Shown here: positions 25,833-34,640 of the stretch, piece by piece
Layout of the letters: each line of letters starts with the position of its first letter
How positions within the stretch are numbered: the stretch's first letter is position 1
Source of the DNA: an uncultured Prochlorococcus sp.
GTDB lineage: Bacteria; Cyanobacteriota; Cyanobacteriia; PCC-6307; Cyanobiaceae
Direction of reading: 5' to 3'
DNA: 64,000 nt
NCBI GenBank assembly: GCA_902624085.1
Contig: CACNWD010000003.1
Coordinates: forward strand, 1-64,000
The notes under the pieces: generated by a model
The model's input: only the letters and a program-made list of their open reading frames with translations
What the model was told of the DNA's origin: nothing
Database searches by the model: none
Program-made: the position numbers and the translations under genes

Positions 25833-26455
25833 AAAGTTAACTTTGATTTAACTTTATCATTTTTTGATTTAAAGATAACATCCTTAGTCGAAATATTATA
25901 ATATGCATTTTCTGAACTTATATTATATTTTCTTATACCTTCTTCATCTTTATAATTATATTTAATTGGATTATAAAATAATATAATATCATCTTTTTTA
26001 TCAAACAAAGCTTTACTAGAATTTAAATTAATAATATTATTTACTAGTGATACATCACCTTCTAATATAAATTCAGATTTATCAATATCCCAAAATAAGT
26101 TATTGGATTTTATTATAGTTTTATTATTATTAAAATCATAAATCTCTACATTTCCTTTTAACTCTAGAATTTTGTTATTAAGTAACTTTGCACTATCAGA
26201 ATTTACATTATATTTAACATTCTCCTTATCAAAAAATTTAATATTAGTTTTATTTAGTAAATAAGATTGATCTGTTTGATTAAATACTGAATAGGGAGTG
26301 TCTAACATATATAATTTATTTCCATTTTTAGAATAATGATTTAAATTAAAATCCTCAATTATTAAAACTGATTTATTTGGTTTTTTTGTACTTACATTAC
26401 AACTAGATATAAAAAGGGAAAATATAATAAAAATTAAATAAAGGATTTTATTCAT
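25829..26455 (-). CDS. lptC: LPS export periplasmic lipoprotein LptC
   Basis: The 208-residue protein begins with a lipoprotein signal (MNKILYLIFIIFSLFISSCN, lipobox LFISSC with Cys19) and continues in beta-strand-rich repeats typical of the LptC/OstA fold (for example LELKGNVEIYDFN and FILEGDVSLVNN). LptC passes lipopolysaccharide from LptB2FG to the periplasmic bridge. Its start overlaps the metG stop region by eight bases, so it is coupled to metG. The assignment rests on fold-type motifs, so a related OstA-like protein is possible. Confidence 0.82.
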   Translation of the reverse strand: MNKILYLIFIIFSLFISSCNVSTKKPNKSVLIIEDFNLNHYSKNGNKLYMLDTPYSVFNQTDQSYLLNKTNIKFFDKENVKYNVNSDSAKLLNNKILELKGNVEIYDFNNNKTIIKSNNLFWDIDKSEFILEGDVSLVNNIINLNSSKALFDKKDDIILFYNPIKYNYKDEEGIRKYNISSENAYYNISTKDVIFKSKNDKVKSKLTF

Positions 26456-27980
26456 AATCTAATTTATTAATAATAGGGATGGGTTTTTGCAATTTATTTG
26501 ATTCTGGTAATAATCCCCACTTTAAACTTTCTTCCCAATTTTTATTCGCAATATCATTTTCTCCTAATTGAGCCAAAATTTTATTAGAAAATTCAGGCAA
26601 TATAGGTTTTATGAGTATACCAATAATTCTTGTAGCTTCAAGAACATTATAAATAATTAACTTAACATCATTAATATTATTATCGTCTTTAATTAATGAC
26701 CAAGGTTCTTTTTTATTAAGATATAGGTTCACATTAATAGCAAAGTTTAATATTTCATTAGTAGCTTTATCAATTTTATAATTGTCAAAATAGTTTAAAT
26801 AATTTTTTATAGAATTATTAGCTAATGTAATGATTTCATTATTATTTTTCTCACTAATAGACGGTGTTTGATTGTTAAACCACTTGCATGACATTGAAAT
26901 AGTTCTATTTAATAAATTTCCAATTGTATTTGCTAAATCATTATTAATGATGTCTACAAATCTCCTATCTTGAAAGTCTCCATCACTTCCTAAAGATATA
27001 TCTTTAAGTAAATACCACCTTACTGATTCCTGACCATATTTATTAAGTAAGATTTCAGGATCTAATATATTTCCCAAACTTTTACCCATTTTTTGACCTT
27101 CTCTTGTTAGGAATCCATGCCCAAATATTTTTTTAGGAGGTTTCATTCCAGCTGAAATAAGCATTGCTGGCCAATAGATTGCATGAAATCTAAGAATATC
27201 CTTACCAATGATATGAAGACTTGCTGGCCATCCAGATTTTATTGATAAATCTAAGGAATAGTTACTATCCCCTGATGAAATTGCACTAACGTATCCAAGG
27301 AGTGCATCGAACCATACATAAAATGTATGATTTAGGTGATCAGGCACTCTAATTCCCCAATCTAAATTAGTTCTAGAAATTGAGAAATCTTTTAAACCTT
27401 TGGAAACAAAATTAATAATTTCATTTCTTCTCTCTTTAGGCTCAATAAATTCCTGGTCTTGAATCAGCTCCTCGATAGCCGCCTGATATTTGGACAGCCG
27501 GAAAAATAAATTAGTCTCATTTTTCCACTCTAGATTCTTTTTATGAATAGGACACTTATAAGATGGTGAATTATCTGGATTATCTTTAAACTCTTCACAA
27601 CCAACACAGTACCAACCTTTCTGCTCCCCCATATAAATATCATTTGATGCTTTTACTTTTTCGTAAAATTCATGTACTACTTTTTCATGTTCTTGTGATG
27701 TAGTTCTAATAAATTTATTAAATGAGATATTCCACTCAAGCCAATTGTTTTTAAAAATATCAGAAATCGTATCACAGTGTTCCTTCGGAGAGACACCATT
27801 ATTAAGAGCAGTTCTTTGAATTTTTAAACCATGTTCGTCAACTCCTGTTATAAAAATAACTTTTTCTCCTCTTAATCTTTTATATCGTGCTATTGAGTCA
27901 CAAATAATTGTTGTATAAACACTACCCAAATGAGGTTTATCATTTACATAATATAAAGGAGTAGTTATGATGAAAGTCAT
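26448..27980 (-). CDS. metG: Methionyl-tRNA synthetase
   Basis: This class I synthetase of 510 residues charges tRNA-Met. It shows the N-terminal PLYYVNDKPHLGS segment, where the HIGH signature reads HLGS, the zinc-type Cys cluster (CVGCEEF then CPIHKK), and the KMSKS-equivalent GQKMGKSLGN near residue 290-300. No C-terminal tRNA-binding domain is attached. The gene overlaps lptC by eight bases and follows the RNB gene with a 51-base gap in the rpmG-rpsR-rnb-metG-lptC run. Confidence 0.96.
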   Translation of the reverse strand: MTFIITTPLYYVNDKPHLGSVYTTIICDSIARYKRLRGEKVIFITGVDEHGLKIQRTALNNGVSPKEHCDTISDIFKNNWLEWNISFNKFIRTTSQEHEKVVHEFYEKVKASNDIYMGEQKGWYCVGCEEFKDNPDNSPSYKCPIHKKNLEWKNETNLFFRLSKYQAAIEELIQDQEFIEPKERRNEIINFVSKGLKDFSISRTNLDWGIRVPDHLNHTFYVWFDALLGYVSAISSGDSNYSLDLSIKSGWPASLHIIGKDILRFHAIYWPAMLISAGMKPPKKIFGHGFLTREGQKMGKSLGNILDPEILLNKYGQESVRWYLLKDISLGSDGDFQDRRFVDIINNDLANTIGNLLNRTISMSCKWFNNQTPSISEKNNNEIITLANNSIKNYLNYFDNYKIDKATNEILNFAINVNLYLNKKEPWSLIKDDNNINDVKLIIYNVLEATRIIGILIKPILPEFSNKILAQLGENDIANKNWEESLKWGLLPESNKLQKPIPIINKLDYE

Positions 27981-28031
27981 CTATTTATTTTTATTCATTT
28001 TAACAAATTATTAATTCAAAATAATCCTAAA

Positions 28032-29216
28032 CTAATTAATAAATTCCAAAAGATTAGAATTTTGATTAAAATTATATTTAATTTTATAAATTTTATTAGG
28101 AAATGTATCTACAGAAATATACAACTTTATAAGCAATTCTAAATTATAGGTAGTGAAGAATACTAATGCAATATTTTTTTTATAATTAATCCATCTAATA
28201 AATATTATTTTATATAAAATATTCTTTTTACTCTTAAAATATAATTTAAGATAAAAAAGTTTATCTTCTTTTATTATATTATTATTTTCTTTTTGTTTTA
28301 TATTACTTAACTCTATTTCATTATTTATAATTTCCTCGCTTAAAGTTGTTTTATTATTTATGTATAAATATATTTGCCTTTGAACAAGTAGATCAAGATA
28401 TCTTCTTAAAGGAGAAGTACTTTGAACATATGAATCCAATCCAAGAGTTTCATGTATATCAGATTTTATTGATATAAAACTTTTTCCTATAAATTGTTTA
28501 AGAATAATATATTTAACAGGACTGTTAATATATCTTTCTAATATATTTTTTGAATCACAATTTATTTTTTGGGATCTAAAAGGTGCAGCTATATTATTTT
28601 TTCTAAGAAAGTCACTAGTAATATTTCCCATTAAGATCATAGCTTCAGAAACTAACTTATGAGCTTGAGTTATTTCAATCGTTTCAAATGATATAGAATT
28701 ATTATTATTTAAAATCTTTGAATATGAAGTGTTAAATGTTAAAGAGCCTTTTTCTTTTCTATAATTATAACTTTTCCTTAGTAACTTATTTAATAATATT
28801 AATTCATATTCTTCTTTGGGTTCTAATTCTAAAATCTCATTAGTGTCTTCATATGTAAATTCATAGTTTGGTTTAATGAGTGTCTCTAAAATTTTATATT
28901 TTTTAATAGAACCATTTTCGTTTAGCTCTATACAACCACTTAATGTTTCAGATACTTTGTTTTTCTTTAAATTAGATTGTTCAATTATATTTTCTGGAAG
29001 CATTGATATGCATTTATCTATAAGATATAAACTTGATGATCTTTTTTTAGCATTAATATCTATTTCTGAATTAAACTCAAATAGTTTTGAGGGATAACTA
29101 ACATGTATCCATATTTTTTGAATATTATTATTAATCTCTAAAGAAATAGCGTCATCTATTTCAATGGGATTTTTAGAATCAATTATAAAAGTCTTTAAAT
29201 TAGTTAGATCTTTCAA
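28032..29216 (-). CDS. Short RNase II-type (RNB) exoribonuclease
   Basis: A 394-residue RNB-domain protein, a 3'-5' exoribonuclease candidate. The catalytic acidic cluster is present near the N-terminus: Asp13, Glu19, Asp21 and Asp22 in the segment IDSKNPIEIDDA (Glu replaces the second family Asp, a known sort of variant). The conserved STSPLRRYLDLLVQRQ motif near residue 265 is intact. The protein starts with TTG and lacks the N-terminal cold-shock domains of full-length RNase II/R; a weak S1-like stretch may remain at the end. It sits 14 bases downstream of rpsR. Confidence 0.85.
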   Translation of the reverse strand: MKDLTNLKTFIIDSKNPIEIDDAISLEINNNIQKIWIHVSYPSKLFEFNSEIDINAKKRSSSLYLIDKCISMLPENIIEQSNLKKNKVSETLSGCIELNENGSIKKYKILETLIKPNYEFTYEDTNEILELEPKEEYELILLNKLLRKSYNYRKEKGSLTFNTSYSKILNNNNSISFETIEITQAHKLVSEAMILMGNITSDFLRKNNIAAPFRSQKINCDSKNILERYINSPVKYIILKQFIGKSFISIKSDIHETLGLDSYVQSTSPLRRYLDLLVQRQIYLYINNKTTLSEEIINNEIELSNIKQKENNNIIKEDKLFYLKLYFKSKKNILYKIIFIRWINYKKNIALVFFTTYNLELLIKLYISVDTFPNKIYKIKYNFNQNSNLLEFIN

Positions 29217-29230
29217 AATAACTAGTGCTA

Positions 29231-29452
29231 TTAACCTTCAGGATTTACAAATGGTAGTAAAGCAACTATTCTCGCTCTTTTGACAGCCAATGTTAGATCC
29301 CTTTGTTGTTTAGCTGTAAGTCCAGTCATTCTCCTAGGTAGTATTTTACCCCTTTCAGTTATAAACTTTTTTAACAGCTCAACGTCTTTATAGTCAATAG
29401 GATCTCCAGGCTTTATGGGAGAAAGTTGTTTCTTAAAAATTGAATTAGTCAT
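29231..29452 (-). CDS. rpsR: Ribosomal protein S18
   Basis: The 73-residue product has the S18 signature [20 protein letters not shown] and [20 protein letters not shown], and ends at LPFVNPEG. It binds 16S rRNA next to S6 in the 30S subunit. It follows rpmG with a 10-base gap and precedes the short RNB gene, an order also found in other cyanobacteria and plastid-like clusters (rpmG-rpsR). Confidence 0.98.
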   Translation of the reverse strand: MTNSIFKKQLSPIKPGDPIDYKDVELLKKFITERGKILPRRMTGLTAKQQRDLTLAVKRARIVALLPFVNPEG

Positions 29453-29462
29453 GATTTTAACT

Positions 29463-29660
29463 TTACTTAATTTCTTTATGTATGGTCATTTTGTTTAGCT
29501 GAGGACAGAATTTTTTTAATTCTAGTCTTTCAGTAGTATTTCTTCTGTTTTTCTCAGTCGTATATCTAGATACCCCTGGTTTACGCATCTTAGATGCTGG
29601 TGTACTACGACACTCCGTGCATTCTAGTGTAACAACTATTCTTGTACCCTTTTTCGCCAT
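29463..29660 (-). CDS. rpmG: Ribosomal protein L33
   Basis: A 65-residue basic L33 protein that begins [20 protein letters not shown] and has a later [20 protein letters not shown]. The pattern is the Cys-containing (C+) form, with CTEC near the N-terminus and one Cys near the end. It is the first gene of a leftward ribosomal and RNA-metabolism run and is divergent from pheT across a 100-base gap. Confidence 0.97.
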   Translation of the reverse strand: MAKKGTRIVVTLECTECRSTPASKMRKPGVSRYTTEKNRRNTTERLELKKFCPQLNKMTIHKEIK

Positions 29661-29760
29661 TTTTTAATAATACTTTTAATGTATAATTTTCTATTGTACA
29701 GGTTAATCAAACTATTTTGAAAGTACCTATTCAATCTTTTAGAATAAATTAAAAATAAAT

Positions 29761-32217
29761 ATGAAAGTTTCTCAAAATTGGTTAAAAGAGCTAGTCGATA
29801 TAAATACTACGCCTGAACAACTATCCGAAAAACTATCAATTGGTGGGTTTGAAGTCGAATCATTAGTTGATACTTCATCTAAATTTAAAGGTATAGTATT
29901 AGGAAAAGTATTATCAGCAGAAAAACATAGTAATTCAGATAAATTATCTATTTGTAAGGTAGATATTGGAACTGAGCAATTACAAATAATTTGCGGGGCA
30001 AATAACGTAAAGTCAGATATATTTGTGTATGTTGCCACGATTGGAGCATATCTAGAGAAAATTGATTTAACAATAAAATCAACTGAAATTAGGGGAGTAT
30101 ATAGCGAAGGTATGATTTGTTCTCTTGAAGAACTTGGATTTGAAAAAAAAAGTGATGGTATAGCAATAGTGGAGAAATCAGTTTATCAAAAATTTGAATT
30201 AGGTACACCAATTTCTGAATTATTAGAACTTAACGATTTTATATATGAATTAGCAATTACTGCTAATAGACCTGATGGAATGTCAATGATTGGAATTGCA
30301 CGGGAAGTATCTGCATTATTACAAACTAAACTTACTGATCTGGAAATTACTGAAAATATATCAATAAATGAATTTCATCCACAGATAAAAGATACTAACT
30401 CAATCAATCATGATTCAATTTATTCAATAACAACTATTAGTAATATTAACGGAAAAAAAATATCACCAAAATGGTTGAAAGACAGACTAGAGAAATCAGA
30501 TATTAAATCTATTAATTTAATTGTTGATATCACTAATTATATTCTTTTAGAACAGGGTCAACCATTACATGCATTTGATAAAGATAAATTATCAAAGTTA
30601 ATAGGTAAAACTGCATCACAAAATGATTTTGGTATTAGAGATGCTAATGAGGGAGAAACTCTTCAGGGATTGGATGGCAATATTTATAATCTGAATAATA
30701 ATATAACTGTTATTACATGTGCAGATATTCCTGTAGCAATAGCAGGAGTAATTGGAGGCCTTGAAACATCAGTTACTGATACAACAACATCAATATTTTT
30801 GGAAGCAGCTGTATTTAATCCTAGCTCTATTAGAAAATCATCTAAAGAAATTGGTTTAAGAACAGAATCTAGTAGTCGTTTTGAAAAGGGCATATCAAAT
30901 AAAAATACAGTTCTTTCCATAAAAAGAGCTATTAAATTGTTTAATGAATTTTTTAATATCTCAAACCAAAAGCTTTTTATATCAAAGAACGTTAGCGACA
31001 ATTTAAAATTAATAAAATTACGAAGAGATAGAATTCACAAAATATTAGGGCCAATAAAAATTAATAGTACAGAAAACAAAACTAATATAATTAAAAGAAA
31101 TTTAAATGATAAAGAGATAACGGATAAACTAGAATTAATTGGTTGTACTTTAATAAATAAAAATTACGGATGGGATGTTGAAGTTGTACCTAATAGATCT
31201 CAAGACCTCTTCAGAGAAATCGATTTAATTGAAGAAATAGCAAGATTAATAGGCTATGATTTATTTGATGAAAATATACCGAATCCTCTTTTTCCGGGAA
31301 AATTAACAAATTCTCAGAATTCAATTAGAAAAATTAGACAAGGATTTATAAATTCAGGTTTTAACGAGGTATTAACTTATTCATTGGTACCTAACAGCAA
31401 AGATAATAGGATTAGGATTACAAATCCTCTATTGAAAGAGACAAGTTGTCTAAGAAATAATTTATGGGAAGATCATATAAAAATTGTAAATCAAAATATT
31501 AACTCAGGAAGTAGTAATTGTTGGATCTTTGAAATAGGTAAAATTTTTACAGTCATAAATAATAATTTTATTGAAGAAGAAATTATTAATGGTGTAATTT
31601 GTGGGGAAAATAAATTTGAATCATGGGACAATTCTGGAAAAGAAAAGGAACTAGATTACTTTGAAGCAAGAGGAAAGCTAAGAGAAGCATTAGATTCACT
31701 AAAGATCACTATATTCGATAAAACTACTGAAAAAATACATTTTTTACACCCAGGAAGAACTGCATTACTATTTATTGAGGGTAAAGAATCAGGTTATTTT
31801 GGTCAAATTCACCCCAAATATAAGATGGAAAAAAATATCTCTAAAAATATATATCTCTTTAATATAAAACTTACTAATATTACAGAGGCATGTACAAGAA
31901 AAAACAAGTGGAATCCTGTTTTTAAAAATTACCCAACCGTACCGAAAATTGAGCGTGATATAAATTTTATATTTAATAAAAAATACTTTATTAATGAAAT
32001 ACTTACATTTATAAGGAAATCAGGCAAGAATTTATTGGAAGATGTAAATCTTGTAGATATATACACAGATGAATCATTAGGTAATGATAATGTTAGTTAC
32101 ACTTTTAGACTTACATATAGGGGACAAAATAAAACACTAAAAGATTCTGACATTACTGAACTAAATAATAGTATTATTTCTAATATAGAAAATAAATACT
32201 CAGCGAAAATTAGATAA
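29761..32217 (+). CDS. pheT: Phenylalanyl-tRNA synthetase beta subunit
   Basis: The 818-residue PheT pairs with PheS to charge tRNA-Phe. In order it has an N-terminal tRNA-binding OB domain (about residues 40-150, with EIRGVYSEGMIC), the B3/B4 editing region (ITANRPDGMSM and LRTESSSRFEKG), the B5 domain, the catalytic-like core and a C-terminal ferredoxin-fold anticodon-binding domain (YPTVPKIERDI near 720 to the end). It starts at ATG 29761. It is divergent from rpmG and is followed by the palindrome-rich intergenic region. Confidence 0.97.
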   Translation: MKVSQNWLKELVDINTTPEQLSEKLSIGGFEVESLVDTSSKFKGIVLGKVLSAEKHSNSDKLSICKVDIGTEQLQIICGANNVKSDIFVYVATIGAYLEKIDLTIKSTEIRGVYSEGMICSLEELGFEKKSDGIAIVEKSVYQKFELGTPISELLELNDFIYELAITANRPDGMSMIGIAREVSALLQTKLTDLEITENISINEFHPQIKDTNSINHDSIYSITTISNINGKKISPKWLKDRLEKSDIKSINLIVDITNYILLEQGQPLHAFDKDKLSKLIGKTASQNDFGIRDANEGETLQGLDGNIYNLNNNITVITCADIPVAIAGVIGGLETSVTDTTTSIFLEAAVFNPSSIRKSSKEIGLRTESSSRFEKGISNKNTVLSIKRAIKLFNEFFNISNQKLFISKNVSDNLKLIKLRRDRIHKILGPIKINSTENKTNIIKRNLNDKEITDKLELIGCTLINKNYGWDVEVVPNRSQDLFREIDLIEEIARLIGYDLFDENIPNPLFPGKLTNSQNSIRKIRQGFINSGFNEVLTYSLVPNSKDNRIRITNPLLKETSCLRNNLWEDHIKIVNQNINSGSSNCWIFEIGKIFTVINNNFIEEEIINGVICGENKFESWDNSGKEKELDYFEARGKLREALDSLKITIFDKTTEKIHFLHPGRTALLFIEGKESGYFGQIHPKYKMEKNISKNIYLFNIKLTNITEACTRKNKWNPVFKNYPTVPKIERDINFIFNKKYFINEILTFIRKSGKNLLEDVNLVDIYTDESLGNDNVSYTFRLTYRGQNKTLKDSDITELNNSIISNIENKYSAKIR

Positions 32218-32548
32218 ACATAGAATCTACAAAGTATTACATGAGACTCGTGAATAGTCCAGTTATAAGTCTTAAACAAGATAAATGATTTACCTGTGAT
32301 TCTTTTTTCTCATACAAGCAATTTGCTTAATTAAAAAGAAAATGGTAGCAAAGAAAAATATAAAATAATTAGCAAATATCGATTAAATAGTGGAGTACTG
32401 CCTATGAGACAGCTCATTATTCCATAAACATGTTTAATGTCAATGATTCTCAGGTGTTATAATATAATTGGACAATAATAGGACAGGATCAAGGTAGAAT
32501 TAATAACAAGAAAATTAATCTTATAATTCTCCTTTAAGACTTCTCAGT

Positions 32549-32565
32549 AGACTAGTTTCTAGTCT
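32549..32565. repeat. AGACTAG-TTT-CTAGTCT hairpin
   Basis: Perfect 7-base arms around a 3-base loop: AGACTAG at 32549-32555 and CTAGTCT at 32559-32565. It is the first of three inverted repeats with the same TAGTCT core in this spacer. It has no T-run immediately after it, so it does not look like an ordinary terminator. Confidence 0.8.
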
Positions 32566-32705
32566 TATATGCGACTAATTATACATTTTTTCTATAAATT
32601 CTTTTATTGAAATGCTCCTTGATATATGTCAGTAATATGCATTATAAAATTGAATACTTTTATATCAATTTTTAAATTATATTAATGATAAAAATATAGC
32701 CTCAT

Positions 32706-32723
32706 TAGTCTAATATTAGACTA
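32706..32723. repeat. Perfect 18-base palindrome TAGTCTAATATTAGACTA
   Basis: The sequence is its own reverse complement over all 18 bases, with no spacer. A perfectly contiguous palindrome suits a homodimeric DNA-binding protein better than an RNA hairpin, which needs a loop. The half-site TAGTCTAAT shares the TAGTCT core with the neighbouring inverted repeats. Confidence 0.85.
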
Positions 32724-32729
32724 TCATCT

Positions 32730-32746
32730 AGACTAAGAATTAGTCT
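32730..32746. repeat. AGACTAA-GAA-TTAGTCT inverted repeat
   Basis: Perfect 7-base arms, AGACTAA at 32730-32736 and TTAGTCT at 32740-32746, around the loop GAA. It starts only six bases after the 18-base palindrome and uses the same TAGTCT core in the opposite order of arms. Together the two elements give four copies of the core within 41 bases. Confidence 0.85.
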
Positions 32747-32893
32747 TGTATAAGAATAATAAGACTACTATCTTACTTTTTAAAATTTTATTTTTTCCAC
32801 TTTTATTATTTTTATTAATTATCATGAAGTGACAATACTATTTAAAAAGTGTCATTCTGTTCATCAAAAGAATCTAAAAGTTTTTTTCAAAAA

Positions 32894-33016
32894 ATGAAAT
32901 TAGAAATGCTAAATAATATAAAAGATTCGTTAGAACGCAAAACTGCCTCAGTATTAGCTTCAATAGAAGTTCTTGAACGTCAAATTGAAAGAGACAATGA
33001 AAATTAGACATTTATA
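32894..33016 (+). CDS. Possible 40-residue helical protein
   Basis: ATG at 32894 opens a frame for MKLEMLNNIKDSLERKTASV followed by LASIEVLERQIERDNEIRHL, a strongly helical, heptad-like peptide that could form a coiled coil. Its stop overlaps the 3' end of the convergent apa gene by five bases. The charge pattern and the presence of Arg, Glu and Ala codons in AT-rich DNA favour coding, but no homologue is recognised. Confidence 0.5.
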
Positions 33017-33842
33017 AATAATTCTCTAATAACCTCTCAGGTCCAAATTTTTTTAAATAATTTATATCTGATTTTTCTGTAACTAATATATAGCCAGCAA
33101 ATCCAAGAGCATTAACACTAATCCCATATATATTATCTGTTTTTCTTTTTATTAGTAGCATCCATTGATTTGTAAAAATCAAATTATATGGATATCTTGG
33201 CTTTTTATCTATTTCGGGCTTTCCTAAACCTATTTTATATGATAAATCTTTGTAAATTTCGTAAATATTTTCTTTATTTAAAGTTTTTGAAAATTTTTTT
33301 AAAATTATACTTTTGTAGAATCTCTGATTTTTATAGTTTATATCATCAAAGTCTAGAATCCATTTTTCTCTAGGACAAGATAACTGTGATGGATCTCTCC
33401 TTAACAATTGAATATGACGATGAGGTTGACTTGCACCTGCCAAAGGGCCGCTATTAAAAAACCACAAACCAGTTGTATCTTTATTAACTTCTTTTATAGC
33501 TTCCCAATCTTTGACATCAATCCATCCATTTTGTTCTTTCCATTCATTGGTAATTAAGAGTATATGTCCTAGTTGAACTGGATATTTATTTAAAATGAGT
33601 TGGTGGTTTTTTCCAATAGAATCAATTTCCAGAATATTATCCCATGGTCTGAATGGATTAATTTTGGGTCCTATTAAAGTACTTTTTTTAAATTTAGTAA
33701 TATCTAATTCACGAATAACAAAATCATTACCTTTATATAGTTTTTTTGTAATATCAGTTGTATGTAATGGAAATAAACTTTTAGAATTTATAGAGATCTT
33801 TGTTTTTTGCAAAGCCTTTTCCCAATATATTTCTTTCCTCAT
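33012..33842 (-). CDS. apa: Ap4A phosphorylase / ATP adenylyltransferase
   Basis: A 276-residue member of the HIT superfamily in the ATP adenylyltransferase branch, which cleaves diadenosine tetraphosphate to ATP and ADP using phosphate. The key motif is QPHRHIQLL at residues 139-147, with the catalytic His143 flanked by His141 and Gln145. The upstream GHILLITNEW and the FFNSGPLAGAS loop fit the family. Such enzymes keep stress-related dinucleotides low. Start is ATG at 33842. Confidence 0.86.
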   Translation of the reverse strand: MRKEIYWEKALQKTKISINSKSLFPLHTTDITKKLYKGNDFVIRELDITKFKKSTLIGPKINPFRPWDNILEIDSIGKNHQLILNKYPVQLGHILLITNEWKEQNGWIDVKDWEAIKEVNKDTTGLWFFNSGPLAGASQPHRHIQLLRRDPSQLSCPREKWILDFDDINYKNQRFYKSIILKKFSKTLNKENIYEIYKDLSYKIGLGKPEIDKKPRYPYNLIFTNQWMLLIKRKTDNIYGISVNALGFAGYILVTEKSDINYLKKFGPERLLENYL

Positions 33843-33905
33843 TTAGAAATTATCAAGAAATTATTTATAATATCTCATATTGTAGAAAATAAGGATAAAT
33901 AATTT

Positions 33906-34274
33906 TTATTTATTAGTAATATATTGATATTTTTTTAACTCATTTAGTTTTAATGAATTTAAGACAATAATATTTGTAGCCTCTAAAATAACTAATGGTG
34001 CTAATCCATCATCTCTAGCTTCTTTCCATCGCTCTAGACATATGCACCAATGATCTCCATTTTTTAAACCAGGAAATGAATATTCTGGTACTGGAGTTGT
34101 TAAATCATTTCCTTGAGATTTACTATAATTTAAAAAATTATCATTCATTACACAACATATTGAATGTTTTCCACTATCAGATAAATCGTATCTACAAAAT
34201 CCGTCCCTGAACCAACCTGTTAAAGGTTTGCAGCTACAGATTTCGAGCTTTTCTCCAAAAACATTTTTTTCCAT
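33906..34274 (-). CDS. DUF2237-family protein
   Basis: A 122-residue soluble protein with the DUF2237 pattern: NVFGEKLEICSCKPLTGWFR at the start, a Cys-rich middle (GKHSICCVMNDNFLNY), then FPGLKNGDHWCICLERWKEA and PLVILEATNIIVL toward the end. The conserved Cys, His and Trp residues suggest a metal-binding or redox site, but the function is unknown. It follows the convergent 72-residue acidic protein gene on the other strand with a divergent 132-base gap. Confidence 0.88.
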   Translation of the reverse strand: MEKNVFGEKLEICSCKPLTGWFRDGFCRYDLSDSGKHSICCVMNDNFLNYSKSQGNDLTTPVPEYSFPGLKNGDHWCICLERWKEARDDGLAPLVILEATNIIVLNSLKLNELKKYQYITNK

Positions 34275-34406
34275 TCTTTAATAAGTAGATATATCAATTA
34301 TAAAAAAAAGTAAATAAATAATAAATACTACGACATTCTTATGAAATAAGGTTGACGAGTATGGGGGGTAAAGAGGTAAAAATTCTATAGAAGCATTCTA
34401 AAATTT

Positions 34407-34625
34407 ATGGATTGGGAATTCACCGAAGATAGTGCTTTTAAGGCGTTATATGAAGCATTTAAAGAAAATGAAGAAGAATCTGCAATGGAATTTCTTGTTA
34501 GTAATGGCGCTGACTTTTATCTCGAATTAATTCAAAATGCTGCTGGTGAGGGAATTGATTTAAGCGATAATGAAGTAATGGAAGAATTTCAACAAGAGGT
34601 TATAGAATCATTAGAGGCGAATTAA
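34407..34625 (+). CDS. Small acidic protein, unknown
   Basis: A 72-residue, strongly acidic, helical protein (start MDWEFTEDSAFKALYEAFKE, later GEGIDLSDNEVMEEFQQEVI). It has no membrane span and no recognisable catalytic motif. The composition, with many Glu and few Lys, is unlike most proteins of this AT-rich genome and marks it as truly coding. It ends 15 bases before the stop of the convergent metH gene. Function unknown. Confidence 0.65.
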   Translation: MDWEFTEDSAFKALYEAFKENEEESAMEFLVSNGADFYLELIQNAAGEGIDLSDNEVMEEFQQEVIESLEAN

Positions 34626-34640
34626 TTTAAGAAAGATTAA

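Larger units (their letters stand above)
32218..32893. other. 676-base intergenic region rich in palindromes
   Basis: No convincing gene lies between pheT and the small ORF at 32894. The region holds repeated TAGTCT/AGACTA words arranged as hairpins or perfect palindromes at 32549-32565, 32706-32723 and 32730-32746, plus single copies such as AAGACTACTA at 32761. Further right are AGTGACA and AGTGTCA words at 32828 and 32848. It could be a regulatory region, a small RNA locus or a site of past insertion; none is shown. Confidence 0.6.
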
